Positions 53,068 through 61,851 are shown, counted from the stretch's first letter. The stretch: DNA of 64,000 bases from Sulfurimonas sp. (GCF_026196735.1 NZ_JAPHUF010000012.1:186001-250000), one strand, 5' to 3'. Translations and numbers: made by a program. The notes: generated by a model from the letters alone, not told the origin.

Positions 53068-53988
53068 ATGGACGCAGCCAAATATATTTGGATGAATGGA
53101 GAATTTGTAGCTTGGGAGGATGCTAAGGTACATGTTCTTTCACACACACTTCACTATGGAAATGGTGTAATTGAAGGTACAAAAGCTTACAAGACGCAAA
53201 AGGGTTATGCGATTTTTCGTTTAAATGAGCATACAGCAAGACTTAAAGAGTCTGCAAAGATGACTCTAATCGATATTCCTTATACAATCGAGGAGATGAA
53301 TCAAGCACAGATTGATTTATTGAAAAAGAACGAGTTTACTGGTGATAATGTTTATATAAGACCATTCGCATTTTTAGGCTACGGCGTAATGGGTGTTTAC
53401 CATAAAGATGCTCCGGTTGAGACTGTTATGTCTGCTTGGGAATGGGGTGCTTACCTTGGTGAAGAGGGTATGAGAAAAGGTATAAAGCTCAAAATTGCAT
53501 CTATGACTAGACCTGCTAACACTTCAAATATGGGTAAAGCAAAAGCGACAGCAAACTATTTAAACTCTCAAATGGCTAAGTATGAAGCAATAGATTGCGG
53601 ATATGACGAGGCACTTCTTTTAGATGACCAAGGTTATGTAGCAGAAGCTTCTGGAGCTAGTTTTTTTATGGTAGTTGATAAAAAATTAATATCTCCGCCA
53701 AGTGATAATGCATTAGTATCAATTACTCAAAAGACAGTTATTGAAATAGCTCAGAACATGGGCATAGAAGTTGAGCGCCGCCGTATTACAAGAGAAGAGT
53801 TATATATAGCAGATGAAGCATTTTTAACAGGAACAGCGGCTGAGATAACACCTGTTCGTATTATAGATGCAAGAGAGATAGGGTCTGGTTCTCGCGGAGA
53901 GATTACAGAGAAAATTCAAAGTACTTACTTTGATATAGTTTTTGGTCGTAACAAAGAGTACGAGCATTACTTAACATATATCGATTAG
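53068..53988 (+). CDS. ilvE: Branched-chain amino acid aminotransferase
   Basis: I choose the ATG at 53068, directly behind TTGGAG; a TTG four codons upstream would place the ribosome-binding site inside the gene. The 306-residue fold-type IV PLP enzyme shows 'WMNGEFVAWEDAKVHVLSHT', 'HYGNGVIEGTKAYKT', the Schiff-base Lys in 'NMGKAKATANY' and 'GYVAEASGASFFMV'. It catalyses the last step of valine, leucine and isoleucine synthesis. The SPFH gene starts 9 bp later. Confidence 0.95.
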   Translation: MDAAKYIWMNGEFVAWEDAKVHVLSHTLHYGNGVIEGTKAYKTQKGYAIFRLNEHTARLKESAKMTLIDIPYTIEEMNQAQIDLLKKNEFTGDNVYIRPFAFLGYGVMGVYHKDAPVETVMSAWEWGAYLGEEGMRKGIKLKIASMTRPANTSNMGKAKATANYLNSQMAKYEAIDCGYDEALLLDDQGYVAEASGASFFMVVDKKLISPPSDNALVSITQKTVIEIAQNMGIEVERRRITREELYIADEAFLTGTAAEITPVRIIDAREIGSGSRGEITEKIQSTYFDIVFGRNKEYEHYLTYID

Positions 53989-53997
53989 GAAATAAAA

Positions 53998-55110
53998 ATG
54001 AAAGAAGAGAATATAATAATGGCATCAGATATGAATGATTACTTTAACAAAAAAAAGAGCGAAGGCGGTGGTTTTAAAAAACCATCTGGGGGTGGTACCG
54101 GTGGCGGAGGCGGTGGACCTCAGATGCCTAAAATATACTTTAACATGAGTGGAAAATCAGGGATTGTTTATTTTTTAATAGCAGTTGTGATTTTACTTGT
54201 TTTAGCAAAACCATTTACGATTATCCAAGAGGGTGAGCGCGGTATTTTGAGCACAAACGGTAAGTATCAAGACCAAGCACTTCTTCCGGGACTTCATTTC
54301 ATTGTTCCTGTTATTCAAAAGGTTTATATAGTTGATACAAAAGTTCGTATTATAAACTATGCAACTCGTATAGAGGCAAGCGGCAGAGAATCTGGTATTA
54401 ATGTGAAACCTGCTATTACAGTTCTAGACAAACGCGGTCTTCCGGTTACAATTGAGCTTACTGTTCAGTATAGACTTAACTCTCAGTTTGCTGCACAGAC
54501 TATATCTAACTGGGGATTTAGCTGGGAAGATAAAATCATCAATCCTGTTGTGAGAGATGTTGTTCGTAATGTTGTTGGTAAGTATGATGCAGAGTCACTT
54601 CCACAAATGAGAAACCAGATAGCACAAGAGATAGACAAAAGTGTGAGAGAGAGCGTAACAGGTCTTAAAAATTCGCCTGCAGATCTTCAATCAGTTCAAC
54701 TTCGTGAGATTGGTCTGCCTCAAAAAGTAAAAGAGCAAATCGAGCGTGTTCAGGTTGCTAAACAAGAAGTTCAAAAAGCTGAACAAGATGTACAGCGTGC
54801 AAAACAAGAAGCTCTTAAACGCGCTGCAGAAGCTGAAGGTATAGCTCAAAAGAAAAGAATTGAAGCACAGGGTATTGCTGACTCTGTAACTATTCAAGCA
54901 GATGCAAAAGCAAAAGCAAATATTCTTATCTCTAAATCACTGACTACTCAACTTCTTCAGTTAGAGCAGATTCAGGTTCAGGGTCAATTTAATGATGCAC
55001 TTCGTGAAAACAAAGATGCAAAAATATTCTTAACTCCTGGTGGTTCAACTCCAAATATCTGGGTTGATATGAAAAATGGTCATCAGATGAAAACTTCTAC
55101 AGGCCAGTAA
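53998..55110 (+). CDS. SPFH/prohibitin-family membrane protein (HflK-like)
   Basis: The 370-residue product starts behind TAGGAAA; an ATG seven codons later is an alternative. A Gly-rich cytoplasmic N-terminus (about 20-42) is followed by one membrane helix (about 52-72), the SPFH/Band 7 domain ('EGERGILSTNGKYQDQALLPGLHFIVP', about 75-240) and a long Ala/Gln/Glu/Lys coiled coil (about 240-310). Prohibitin-like proteins of this form make ring-shaped membrane assemblies, often with FtsH. No ftsH or hflC is adjacent. Confidence 0.9.
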   Translation: MKEENIIMASDMNDYFNKKKSEGGGFKKPSGGGTGGGGGGPQMPKIYFNMSGKSGIVYFLIAVVILLVLAKPFTIIQEGERGILSTNGKYQDQALLPGLHFIVPVIQKVYIVDTKVRIINYATRIEASGRESGINVKPAITVLDKRGLPVTIELTVQYRLNSQFAAQTISNWGFSWEDKIINPVVRDVVRNVVGKYDAESLPQMRNQIAQEIDKSVRESVTGLKNSPADLQSVQLREIGLPQKVKEQIERVQVAKQEVQKAEQDVQRAKQEALKRAAEAEGIAQKKRIEAQGIADSVTIQADAKAKANILISKSLTTQLLQLEQIQVQGQFNDALRENKDAKIFLTPGGSTPNIWVDMKNGHQMKTSTGQ

Positions 55111-55118
55111 GCAAAAAT

Positions 55119-55799
55119 ATGCAAGCTGCAATAGAAAGAATAGACTGGCAAAAGATTAATCTTTTGCCGGTTATTGTTCAAGATATAAACAATAACGAAG
55201 TTCTAATGATGGCTTATATGGATAAGCAAGCTTTAGAACTTTCACTTAGTACAAAAATAGCACACTACTTTTCTCGTTCAAAACAACGCATCTGGAAAAA
55301 AGGCGAAAGCAGCGGGCATATTCAAAAAATTCACTCTTTTAATATTGACTGTGACAACGATACTCTTCTTATAAAAGTAACTCAAGAGGGCGTTGCATGT
55401 CATACAGGTCGTCGCTCTTGCTTTTTTACTGAACTAGAATCTGGTGAAGCAAACTCAGATGTTGAAGTTAGTTCTGAAGCTCTTTATGGAGTGATAGACA
55501 CACTTTACCACACTATACAAGAGCGAAAGAATGCAGATCCTGAATCGTCATGGACAGCAAAGCTTTTAAGCAAAGGTGATAATACAATTTTGAAAAAAAT
55601 TGTAGAAGAAGCCGGAGAATTTTCTTTTGCATATAAAGATAATGATGAAGGCGAGATGGTATATGAAGCAGCTGACTTGACATATCACATGTTAGTTGCA
55701 TTAGCGGCAAAAAATATATCTCCCGATAGAATAAAACAAGAGTTAGCTCGTAGATTTAACATGAGTGGAATAGCAGAGAAAAATTCAAGAGATGATTAA
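55119..55799 (+). CDS. hisIE: Bifunctional phosphoribosyl-AMP cyclohydrolase / phosphoribosyl-ATP pyrophosphatase
   Basis: The 226-residue enzyme catalyses steps two and three of histidine synthesis. The HisI domain (about 1-112) has 'VLMMAYMDKQALELS', 'YFSRSKQRIWKKGESSGH', 'DCDNDTLL' and the Zn/Mg-binding 'GVACHTGRRSCFF'. The HisE domain (about 125-226) has 'ERKNADPESSWTAKLL' and 'KIVEEAGEF...EAADLTYHMLV'. It lies in a run with ilvE and the SPFH gene, separated by 8 bp. Confidence 0.96.
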   Translation: MQAAIERIDWQKINLLPVIVQDINNNEVLMMAYMDKQALELSLSTKIAHYFSRSKQRIWKKGESSGHIQKIHSFNIDCDNDTLLIKVTQEGVACHTGRRSCFFTELESGEANSDVEVSSEALYGVIDTLYHTIQERKNADPESSWTAKLLSKGDNTILKKIVEEAGEFSFAYKDNDEGEMVYEAADLTYHMLVALAAKNISPDRIKQELARRFNMSGIAEKNSRDD

Positions 55800-55802
55800 A
55801 AG

Positions 55803-56315
55803 ATGACAGAAAAAATAACAACTTTTCTAAATGGTTTAATCATTTATGATTACATACTATTTGGAACTGTTTTTACAATTTTTCTTTTATTAATTATTCT
55901 TGGAATTGTTCAAAGACATAAGATAGTATTAGCATTATCTCTTATACTCTTATCATTTATTGTTCTGAGTGTAGGTTCAATAGTTGGTTATATTCAAATG
56001 CATAACTATCTGTTTAAAAATACATCTTCTATAACAAGTCAAAAAAAATTGACATATTCTCAAGCAGTCGTTGTTCACGGAGTGGTAAAAAATACATCAA
56101 AATTTGATTTTCAAAGTTGTAAGATAACCGTTAGCGCCCATAAAGTTAGTGAAAATTCATTGAAAAACTATTTGTTTCAATTTAAGCCATTGAAGAAAAT
56201 GTCGATTCTAGAGTATGATATTTTAAAAGCTCAAGAGCGAGAGTTTAAGCTTATTCTTGAGCCGTTTACATATACCAAAGAGTACAATATCTCGGTAGGA
56301 GCAAGCTGTAAATGA
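55803..56315 (+). CDS. DUF2393-family membrane protein (first of a pair)
   Basis: The 170-residue product has two hydrophobic segments (about 18-37 and 44-65) and a C-terminal all-beta extracytoplasmic domain of about 100 residues, with 'AVVVHGVVKNTSKFDFQSCKITVSA' near residue 95. This matches the DUF2393 proteins found as adjacent pairs in Campylobacterota. The function is unknown. It begins 3 bp after hisIE and overlaps the second member by 4 bp. Confidence 0.82.
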   Translation: MTEKITTFLNGLIIYDYILFGTVFTIFLLLIILGIVQRHKIVLALSLILLSFIVLSVGSIVGYIQMHNYLFKNTSSITSQKKLTYSQAVVVHGVVKNTSKFDFQSCKITVSAHKVSENSLKNYLFQFKPLKKMSILEYDILKAQEREFKLILEPFTYTKEYNISVGASCK

Positions 56316-56860
56316 GTACATTATTTAATATTTGGCACTATATTAGTCTAAGCGTTATATTATCTATTTTTATACTTTTTTTGCTAATTGCATTGAGAGA
56401 AGATAATCGTAAATTAGTAGTACAAATAATAATATCTGCATTTCTTGTTTGTGTGGTTATAGCTGGGTTTGCTATAGCGGCAGTTGATAAGTATACAAAA
56501 AAAGCAGGTCTCTATAAATTAGAAAATAAAAGAATTCTAAGTATAGAGAAAATAGCATACAGCGGGGTTGTGAAGAATGAAGGCAACTATGAGATAGGTG
56601 AGGTTACTTTTGAGATAAAGCTGGTAAACAAGGGACATGCTACAGGCAATGTAAGAGCAGGTTCATTTTTTAAACCAAGCGGCTTTTTTGATTTCTTTTC
56701 GGGTGGTTCAAACAGATCTGATAAACCGCAACAGATAACAAAAGAGTTTGTTGTAGCGAAAAACCTAAAGCCCGGAGAGGCAAAAGCATTTAAAGTATAT
56801 TTTGACTATCCGCCGTATTTTAAAAGTGTTTCACACTTTGCAAAGATTTATGCACATTAA
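56312..56860 (+). CDS. DUF2393-family membrane protein (second of a pair)
   Basis: The 182-residue product repeats the layout of its neighbour: two N-terminal helices (about 10-28 and 35-53) and a beta-rich C-terminal domain with 'KIAYSGVVKNEGNYEIGEVTFEI'. The pair therefore arose by duplication and the products may form a heterodimer. No function is known. A structured intergenic element follows. Confidence 0.82.
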   Translation: MSTLFNIWHYISLSVILSIFILFLLIALREDNRKLVVQIIISAFLVCVVIAGFAIAAVDKYTKKAGLYKLENKRILSIEKIAYSGVVKNEGNYEIGEVTFEIKLVNKGHATGNVRAGSFFKPSGFFDFFSGGSNRSDKPQQITKEFVVAKNLKPGEAKAFKVYFDYPPYFKSVSHFAKIYAH

Positions 56861-56865
56861 CCATT

Positions 56866-56950
56866 TATTAGTCCGCAAAAGAAACAAGTTCCTTTCACTT
56901 CGCTTTGGGCGCTGAGCCCACTGAAGCTAAAGTTTGTGTACAAACTTAGA
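56866..56950 (-). repeat. Structured intergenic element, copy A
   Basis: Three hairpins follow one another: AAAG...CTTT (56878-56895), GGGC-gctga-GCCC (56907-56919) and AAGTTTG-tgta-CAAACTT (56930-56947). They are linked by the conserved strings CACTGAAGCTAA and TTATTAGTCC. The element abuts the stop codon of the minus-strand radical SAM gene. Its skeleton matches copy B at 61264-61346 while stem sequences differ. Confidence 0.7.
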
Positions 56951-57910
56951 TTAATATTTAAGTCCTAACGGCTTTAGTGCTTTGTTGATTTTTTTGATTT
57001 GAGAATTTTTATCTCTGCACCAGTCTGGAGAGAGTAGGGAATTGTCATTTATGCCTGCTGTAACTCTCTGAACAGATACATTTTCAGGCTTCATTTGAAT
57101 TGACTTTACTAAGACATCGAGATAGTCATCTTCGGATATAGGAGTGAACTTTCCTTTGATAAAATCATTGGCCAAGGCTGTTTTTTTGACAACATATAGT
57201 GGGTGATATTTTACAGAGTCTATACCCCAAGAGTAAGCTTGTTTAGAGGTCTCTAGCATCATCTCTTTCGTCTCGTCCGGTAAACCGAAGATAAGATGTC
57301 CACATACATGTAAACCTTTAGCTTTGGACTTTAAAATCCACTCTTTAACATTTTGACTATCGTGTCCTCTGTTTATTTTTTCTAAAGTTTCATCATAAAC
57401 CGACTGAATTCCAAACTCTATCCAAATCTCTTTATTTTCATTGAGTTTAGCTAAGTAATCAAGAGTTTCGTCGGTAATACTGTCTGAGCGAGTACCTATG
57501 CTAAGCCCAACAACATTAGGAAACGATAATGCTTTATCATAAAGAGCTTTTAGTGTTTCAAAAGGAGCATAAGTATTTGTAAAAGATTGAAAATATACTA
57601 AGAATTTTTCGGCACCGTATTGGCTAGTTTGTCTTTTGCTAATAGCGTTAAATTGTTGCTCTAATTGCTCTAGTTGTTTTTGTAAGTTTGGATTTGATTT
57701 TGATTCTAAGTTGAGATAAAAACCTTTTAACTCTTGAACCTCTCCCGTACTTGCAGAAAAAGAGTCGTTTTCACAAAAAGTACAGCCGCCTTTAGCAACT
57801 GTTCCATCAATATTTGGACATGTGAAACCAGATATGTTAATGCCAACTTTGTAGACTTTGCAACCAAACTTGTTTTTTAAGTAATTGCCAAAGGTATAAA
57901 TTTGCTGCAC
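56951..57910 (-). CDS. TIGR01212-family radical SAM protein (YhcC-like)
   Basis: The 319-residue product starts at GTG. It has the cluster-binding arrangement 'GFTCPNIDGTVAKGGCTFC' (Cys-x11-Cys-x2-Cys) typical of the TIGR01212/YhcC branch of Elp3-like radical SAM proteins, then 'YFQSFTNTYAP', 'GLSIGTRSDSI' and 'WIEFGIQSVYDETLEKINRGHD'. The substrate of this family is not established; RNA or tRNA modification has been proposed by homology to Elp3. Structured intergenic elements lie on both sides of the gene. Confidence 0.9.
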   Translation of the reverse strand: MQQIYTFGNYLKNKFGCKVYKVGINISGFTCPNIDGTVAKGGCTFCENDSFSASTGEVQELKGFYLNLESKSNPNLQKQLEQLEQQFNAISKRQTSQYGAEKFLVYFQSFTNTYAPFETLKALYDKALSFPNVVGLSIGTRSDSITDETLDYLAKLNENKEIWIEFGIQSVYDETLEKINRGHDSQNVKEWILKSKAKGLHVCGHLIFGLPDETKEMMLETSKQAYSWGIDSVKYHPLYVVKKTALANDFIKGKFTPISEDDYLDVLVKSIQMKPENVSVQRVTAGINDNSLLSPDWCRDKNSQIKKINKALKPLGLKY

Positions 57911-57926
57911 TTCTAATTCTCTTTTC

Positions 57927-57980
57927 TTAGGATGTGAAATCCTAAAAAATTCCTCTCACTAAAGCTTTGCCTATCGGCAA
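57927..57980 (-). repeat. Structured intergenic element, copy C (shorter form)
   Basis: Two hairpins, TTAGGAT-gtgaa-ATCCTAA (57927-57945) and TTGCC-tatc-GGCAA (57967-57980), flank CACTAAAGC (57957-57965). It lies between purF and the radical SAM gene. The conserved string and the order hairpin-string-hairpin match copies A and B, but the middle hairpin is missing. Confidence 0.5.
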
Positions 57981-58001
57981 GAATAAAATATATTAGTTTC
58001 A

Positions 58002-59357
58002 TTAAACGATGTATTTACCGGTAAAACAAGCAGTACAATAATTTTCTTCTTCAGCATTTACGCTTCTAAGCAGTGCAGCTTCATTAAGATAAGCTAGAGA
58101 ATCAGCTTCTATATATTCACATATCTCATCTTCGCTCATATTGGCGGCGATAAGCTTGTCTTTGTTTGGTGTGTCAACACCATAATAGCAAGGGTCAGTT
58201 GTAGGCGGGCTTGATACTCTCATATGCACTTCGCTGGCACCGGCTTCTTTTAGCATTTTTACTATTCTTTTTGAAGTTGTACCACGAACTATCGAATCAT
58301 CGATTACAATAACTCTTTTTCCATTGATGATGTCAGTCATGGGTGAAAGTTTCATCTTAACTTTAAGATCTCTCATCTCTTGAGTCGGTTCAATAAAAGT
58401 ACGGCCTATATAATGGTTTCTCATTATTCCCATCTCGTAAGGAATGCCACTCTCTTGAGCGTATCCAATTGCAGATGGAACACCACCATCGGGAACCGGT
58501 ATAACTACATCAGCTTCAACAGGTTTTATGCGAGCAAGCTCTTTTCCCATATTTTTTCTAGTTTGGTAAACGCTCTGACCAAAAACTTTTGAATCAGGTC
58601 TTGCAAAATAAACATACTCAAATATACAATGTTTTGGAGTAGGTTCAAAAACTTTTATACTTTTTATTGCTTTACCCTCTTCAAATACCAGAAGCTCACC
58701 AGGTTCAACATCCCTTATAAACTCGGCACCGACAAGGTCAAATGCACAAGTCTCGGATGCTACTATAAATCCGCCATTTGGTAGTTTGCCAAGGCTTAGA
58801 GGACGAAATCCGTGACGATCACGCATTGCAAACATCTTGGTTCTGCTTAAAAATACAAGAGAAAAAGCACCTTCTATTCTTTCAACTGCATCTATTATTC
58901 TGTCAAGTAATTTTTTCTTTTCGCTTGTTGCTATAAGATGGATGAGATTTTCTGTATCCATAAAGGTTTGAAAAATCGCACCTTTGGCTATTAAACCATT
59001 TCTAACTTCTTCTGCATTTGTTAAGTTTCCATTATGGACTATCGCCATTTCACCTAAATCGTATCTTGCAAATACCGGCTGTGCATCTAAAATAGAGTCA
59101 TTTCCGGCAGTCGAATAACGAGTATGTCCAATAGCACTATTTCCGCTCAGTGTTTTTAGTTTAGCTTCATCAAAAACGCGCATAACCAAACCACGCTTTT
59201 TAATAGTATGAAGTTTTTCTCCGTCAGAAGAGCTTATACCGGCTGCTTCTTGACCACGATGCTGAAGAGCATGTAGCGAAAAGTAAGCTAATTTAGAAGC
59301 TTCTCTGTGACCATAAATTCCAACTACTGCACATTTTTCGTTAACATCTTCTAGCAC
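58002..59357 (-). CDS. purF: Amidophosphoribosyltransferase
   Basis: The 451-residue enzyme makes phosphoribosylamine, the first step of purine synthesis. The nucleophile Cys9 in 'EKCAVVGIYGH' follows a short propeptide that must be removed. The glutaminase domain shows 'ALQHRGQEAAGI', 'GHTRYSTAG' and 'AIVHNGNLTNA'. The phosphoribosyltransferase domain has 'VIVIDDSIVRGTTSKRIV'. Cys in 'KHCIFEYVYFARPDS', 'DPCYYGVDTP' and C-terminal 'NYCTACFTGKY' match the 4Fe-4S ligands of the Bacillus-type enzyme, suggesting oxygen sensitivity. Confidence 0.96.
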   Translation of the reverse strand: MLEDVNEKCAVVGIYGHREASKLAYFSLHALQHRGQEAAGISSSDGEKLHTIKKRGLVMRVFDEAKLKTLSGNSAIGHTRYSTAGNDSILDAQPVFARYDLGEMAIVHNGNLTNAEEVRNGLIAKGAIFQTFMDTENLIHLIATSEKKKLLDRIIDAVERIEGAFSLVFLSRTKMFAMRDRHGFRPLSLGKLPNGGFIVASETCAFDLVGAEFIRDVEPGELLVFEEGKAIKSIKVFEPTPKHCIFEYVYFARPDSKVFGQSVYQTRKNMGKELARIKPVEADVVIPVPDGGVPSAIGYAQESGIPYEMGIMRNHYIGRTFIEPTQEMRDLKVKMKLSPMTDIINGKRVIVIDDSIVRGTTSKRIVKMLKEAGASEVHMRVSSPPTTDPCYYGVDTPNKDKLIAANMSEDEICEYIEADSLAYLNEAALLRSVNAEEENYCTACFTGKYIV

Positions 59358-59430
59358 ATTTTTCTCCTCGAAAACAGTTCATAAAATAATTATGGAAGTA
59401 TACTAAAACCAAAGTAAAATAGAGTTGATA

Positions 59431-60198
59431 TTACAATTCCAAACAATCACTAATTGAATAAAGTCCGGCTTTTTTGTCTGCCAACCACGAAGCAGCTCTG
59501 ATTGCGCCTTTAGAAAAAGTATTTCTGCTTGTTGCAGTATGATTAAGCTCTATAAACTCACCATCATTGTAAAAACCTACAGTATGACGACCGACAATAT
59601 CCCCGCCACGAAGCGCCATTACAGATATTTCATCTTCTGTTCTCTCACCTATATTTCCGTCTCTGCCACTTACACGAACTTTGTTTAAATCTAAACCACG
59701 ACCGGCAGCAGCTGATTCACCTAAAGTAAGAGCAGTTCCACTAGGTGCATCTTTTTTGTGTTTATGATGCATTTCAACAATCTCTATATCAAAACCATCT
59801 AAAGCTGCAGAAGCTTGATGTACAAGTTTATTTAGAAGTGCTACTCCTAAAGACATATTTGTAGCGTATAATACAGGCATATTTTCGCTAGCTTGTTTTA
59901 GAAGATTTAACTGATGAGGGCTAAGACCGGTTGTTCCTACCACCAAAGGTTTTGGTGTTGTTAGGCATGCTTCAAGAAGAGCCTCACAAGCCTCTGGAAG
60001 TGAAAAGTCAATAACGATATCACATCCATTTAAAAATGATTTTATATCTGTTGAAACTAAAACAGATGGATCAATAGAGAAGTCTAGTGAAGTTCTTACA
60101 AATACTGAACTAAGACTAATGTCATCAGTTGCCTTTAAATCATCAATTATCAGTTTCCCAACTCTACCATTTGCCCCAAAAACACCTACTCTTACCAT
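59431..60198 (-). CDS. dapB: 4-hydroxy-tetrahydrodipicolinate reductase
   Basis: The 255-residue enzyme acts in lysine and diaminopimelate synthesis. It has the nucleotide-binding 'VGVFGANGRVGKLI' at the N-terminus, 'VVGTTGLSPHQ', the catalytic 'EMHHKHKKDAPSGTAL' and 'GRDGNIGERTEDEI'. Length matches the family. It lies in a minus-strand run between trxB and purF. Confidence 0.96.
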   Translation of the reverse strand: MVRVGVFGANGRVGKLIIDDLKATDDISLSSVFVRTSLDFSIDPSVLVSTDIKSFLNGCDIVIDFSLPEACEALLEACLTTPKPLVVGTTGLSPHQLNLLKQASENMPVLYATNMSLGVALLNKLVHQASAALDGFDIEIVEMHHKHKKDAPSGTALTLGESAAAGRGLDLNKVRVSGRDGNIGERTEDEISVMALRGGDIVGRHTVGFYNDGEFIELNHTATSRNTFSKGAIRAASWLADKKAGLYSISDCLEL

Positions 60199-60238
60199 CT
60201 GAATTACCTTTTATATTACTTTAAAAAGCCAATTATAA

Positions 60239-61180
60239 CTAATTTAACTTTTCATCAACATATGAGATAGCTTGAAGTGCAGCAACGGCACCGTCACCAG
60301 CCGCACTTACAACTTGTTTTGGGGCTGCTATACGCATGTCACCGGTTGCAAAAAGTCCATCAACAGAAGTTCTCATACTTATATCAACAATAACTTCACC
60401 CGCTTTATTCATATCGCATAAAAAACTGCCGTCTTCTTGGATAAGTGTTTGATTATTTACATCATTTCCAACAAATGTGAAAACACCCGGAACTGTAATA
60501 TCCCTAGTTTCACCGTCATTGTTTTTAACACGAAGACCTGTAACACCCATAGCATCACCATAAACTTCATCAGGAGAAGAGTTTAAAACAAGCTCTATAT
60601 TTTCAGTTCTTTTTATTCTAGCAACAGTATTTGGAGCTGCACGGAAAGTGTCGCGACGATGAACAAGATAAACTTTTGAGCATATTTTAGCAAGATAAAG
60701 AGCTTCTTCTAATGCAGTGTCACCACCGCCAATAACTGCGACTTCTTTGCCTTTATAGAAAAATCCGTCACATGTAGCACAAGTACTTACACCTTTTCCA
60801 AAAAACTCATCTTCTCCACTAAATCCGACTCTGCGAGGAGACGAACCTGTACCAATAATTACACTATGTGCTTGTACAGTTGTTCCATCTTCTTTATGTA
60901 TAGTAAAAATATCATTACTTTTAGTAACACGAACAATATTTACCATCTCATGTTTGAGACCAAATTTTTGACACTGCTCAGGCCATGGCATCATTAGATC
61001 CATACCTGTGATTTCTCCGGTAACACCAGGGTAGTTTTCTATCTCAGAAGAATTCATAATCTGCCCGCCTGGCATACCTTTTTCAAACATAGTTACATTT
61101 TCTAAACCACCGCGAGTTGTATATAATCCAGCAGTAAGTCCAGCAGGTCCACCACCAATAATCGCACAATCTAATATCAT
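60239..61180 (-). CDS. trxB: Thioredoxin reductase
   Basis: The 313-residue flavoenzyme has the FAD-binding '[15 protein letters not shown]', the redox-active Cys134-Ala-Thr-Cys137, the NADPH-binding '[17 protein letters not shown]' and C-terminal '[27 protein letters not shown]'. It reduces thioredoxin, encoded about 0.9 kb upstream on the same strand. The gap in between holds a hairpin element and a duplicated gene end. The protein length is standard. Confidence 0.96.
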   Translation of the reverse strand: MILDCAIIGGGPAGLTAGLYTTRGGLENVTMFEKGMPGGQIMNSSEIENYPGVTGEITGMDLMMPWPEQCQKFGLKHEMVNIVRVTKSNDIFTIHKEDGTTVQAHSVIIGTGSSPRRVGFSGEDEFFGKGVSTCATCDGFFYKGKEVAVIGGGDTALEEALYLAKICSKVYLVHRRDTFRAAPNTVARIKRTENIELVLNSSPDEVYGDAMGVTGLRVKNNDGETRDITVPGVFTFVGNDVNNQTLIQEDGSFLCDMNKAGEVIVDISMRTSVDGLFATGDMRIAAPKQVVSAAGDGAVAALQAISYVDEKLN

Positions 61181-61205
61181 TTATTTTCCTCTTAATTTGT
61201 ATTTA

Positions 61206-61259
61206 CAATGACTCTATTTGTTTTGATAACTCTTTTAAATTATCTAATTTTCGTATCAT
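61206..61259 (-). pseudogene. Orphan copy of the 3' end of the upstream thioredoxin-like gene
   Basis: Read on the minus strand this stretch encodes MIRKLDNLKELSKQIESL and a stop. The intact gene at 61347-61832 ends in the related MIRKLDNLKELSKNIDLL and a stop. The first 29 bases are identical (61231-61259 and 61375-61403). The remaining codons differ mostly by synonymous or conservative changes. Element B lies between the two copies. There is no start or upstream coding sequence, so it is a gene-end remnant. Confidence 0.75.
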
Positions 61260-61263
61260 TATA

Positions 61264-61346
61264 TTTATTAGTCCCATAAAGGAACAAGTCCCTTTATTCC
61301 GCTTGGACCGCTGTGGTCACTAAAGCTAAGCTCTTGAGAGCTAGAA
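61264..61346 (-). repeat. Structured intergenic element, copy B
   Basis: Hairpins AAAGG...CCTTT (61278-61295), GACC-gctgt-GGTC (61306-61318) and AGCTC-ttga-GAGCT (61329-61342) are linked by CACTAAAGCTAA (61318-61329) and by TTATTAGTCC upstream. The loop GCTG(A/T) and linkers agree with copy A while stem bases change in pairs. The element abuts the stop codon of the minus-strand gene at 61347. Confidence 0.7.
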
Positions 61347-61832
61347 TTATAATAAGTCAATATTTTTAGATAGTTCTTTTAAATTATCTAATTTTCGTAT
61401 CATACTATCTTGTTTATAAAGAGACTCTTTTGTTTTCTTTATAAAAAAAATAGATGGGGATTCATAGATGTTAAACCTCTGTATGAAGCTAAGCGATGTC
61501 TTTGTTCCAGCCCTTAAAAAGGTCGTATTTTCAGTGTTTGGATGGACTTCATTATAGTAGTCAATAGCAAGTATTGGTATATTTAAGTTTAAGTTTTTAA
61601 GAAGAGAAACAGTGCCTTTAGTTCTTGAGCTATAAAATACTACTATGTACTTTTCTTCTTTTGGTGTGAATACATCACTTTTTTCATAAAAAGTCCACTC
61701 TTTAAAGTCAATAAATTTATATTCTGAAAATTTGTAGTTGAAGTAAGCAAAGGCGACAGCAATCATAGCTGCGCCAAAGAATGAAGCAAGTAGTGTAGAT
61801 ATAGAAAAGAGGCTTTTGCCTCTTTTAGACAC
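61347..61832 (-). CDS. Membrane-anchored thioredoxin-like protein of unknown function
   Basis: The 161-residue product starts at GTG. One membrane helix (about 12-32) is followed by an extracytoplasmic domain with 'KYIVVFYSSRTKGTVSLLKNL', 'PILAIDYYNEVHP' and 'RFNIYESPSIFFIKK'. This order resembles a thioredoxin fold including a cis-Pro-like 'SPS', but the CXXC active site is absent ('SSRTKG' stands in its place). It lies just behind trxA, whose terminator hairpin overlaps codons 2-9 of this gene. A diverged second copy of its 3' end lies downstream. Confidence 0.75.
   Translation of the reverse strand: MSKRGKSLFSISTLLASFFGAAMIAVAFAYFNYKFSEYKFIDFKEWTFYEKSDVFTPKEEKYIVVFYSSRTKGTVSLLKNLNLNIPILAIDYYNEVHPNTENTTFLRAGTKTSLSFIQRFNIYESPSIFFIKKTKESLYKQDSMIRKLDNLKELSKNIDLL
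61805..61826 (-). terminator. Intrinsic terminator of trxA inside the next coding sequence
   Basis: A perfect 9-bp stem (AAAAGAGGC / GCCTCTTTT) with a 4-base loop lies 26 bp after the trxA stop. The descending arm supplies the U-tract. It occupies codons 2-9 of the following gene, so it can both end trxA messages and limit translation or read-through into that gene. Confidence 0.75.
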
Positions 61833-61851
61833 TTTTTAACTCTTTAAATAA

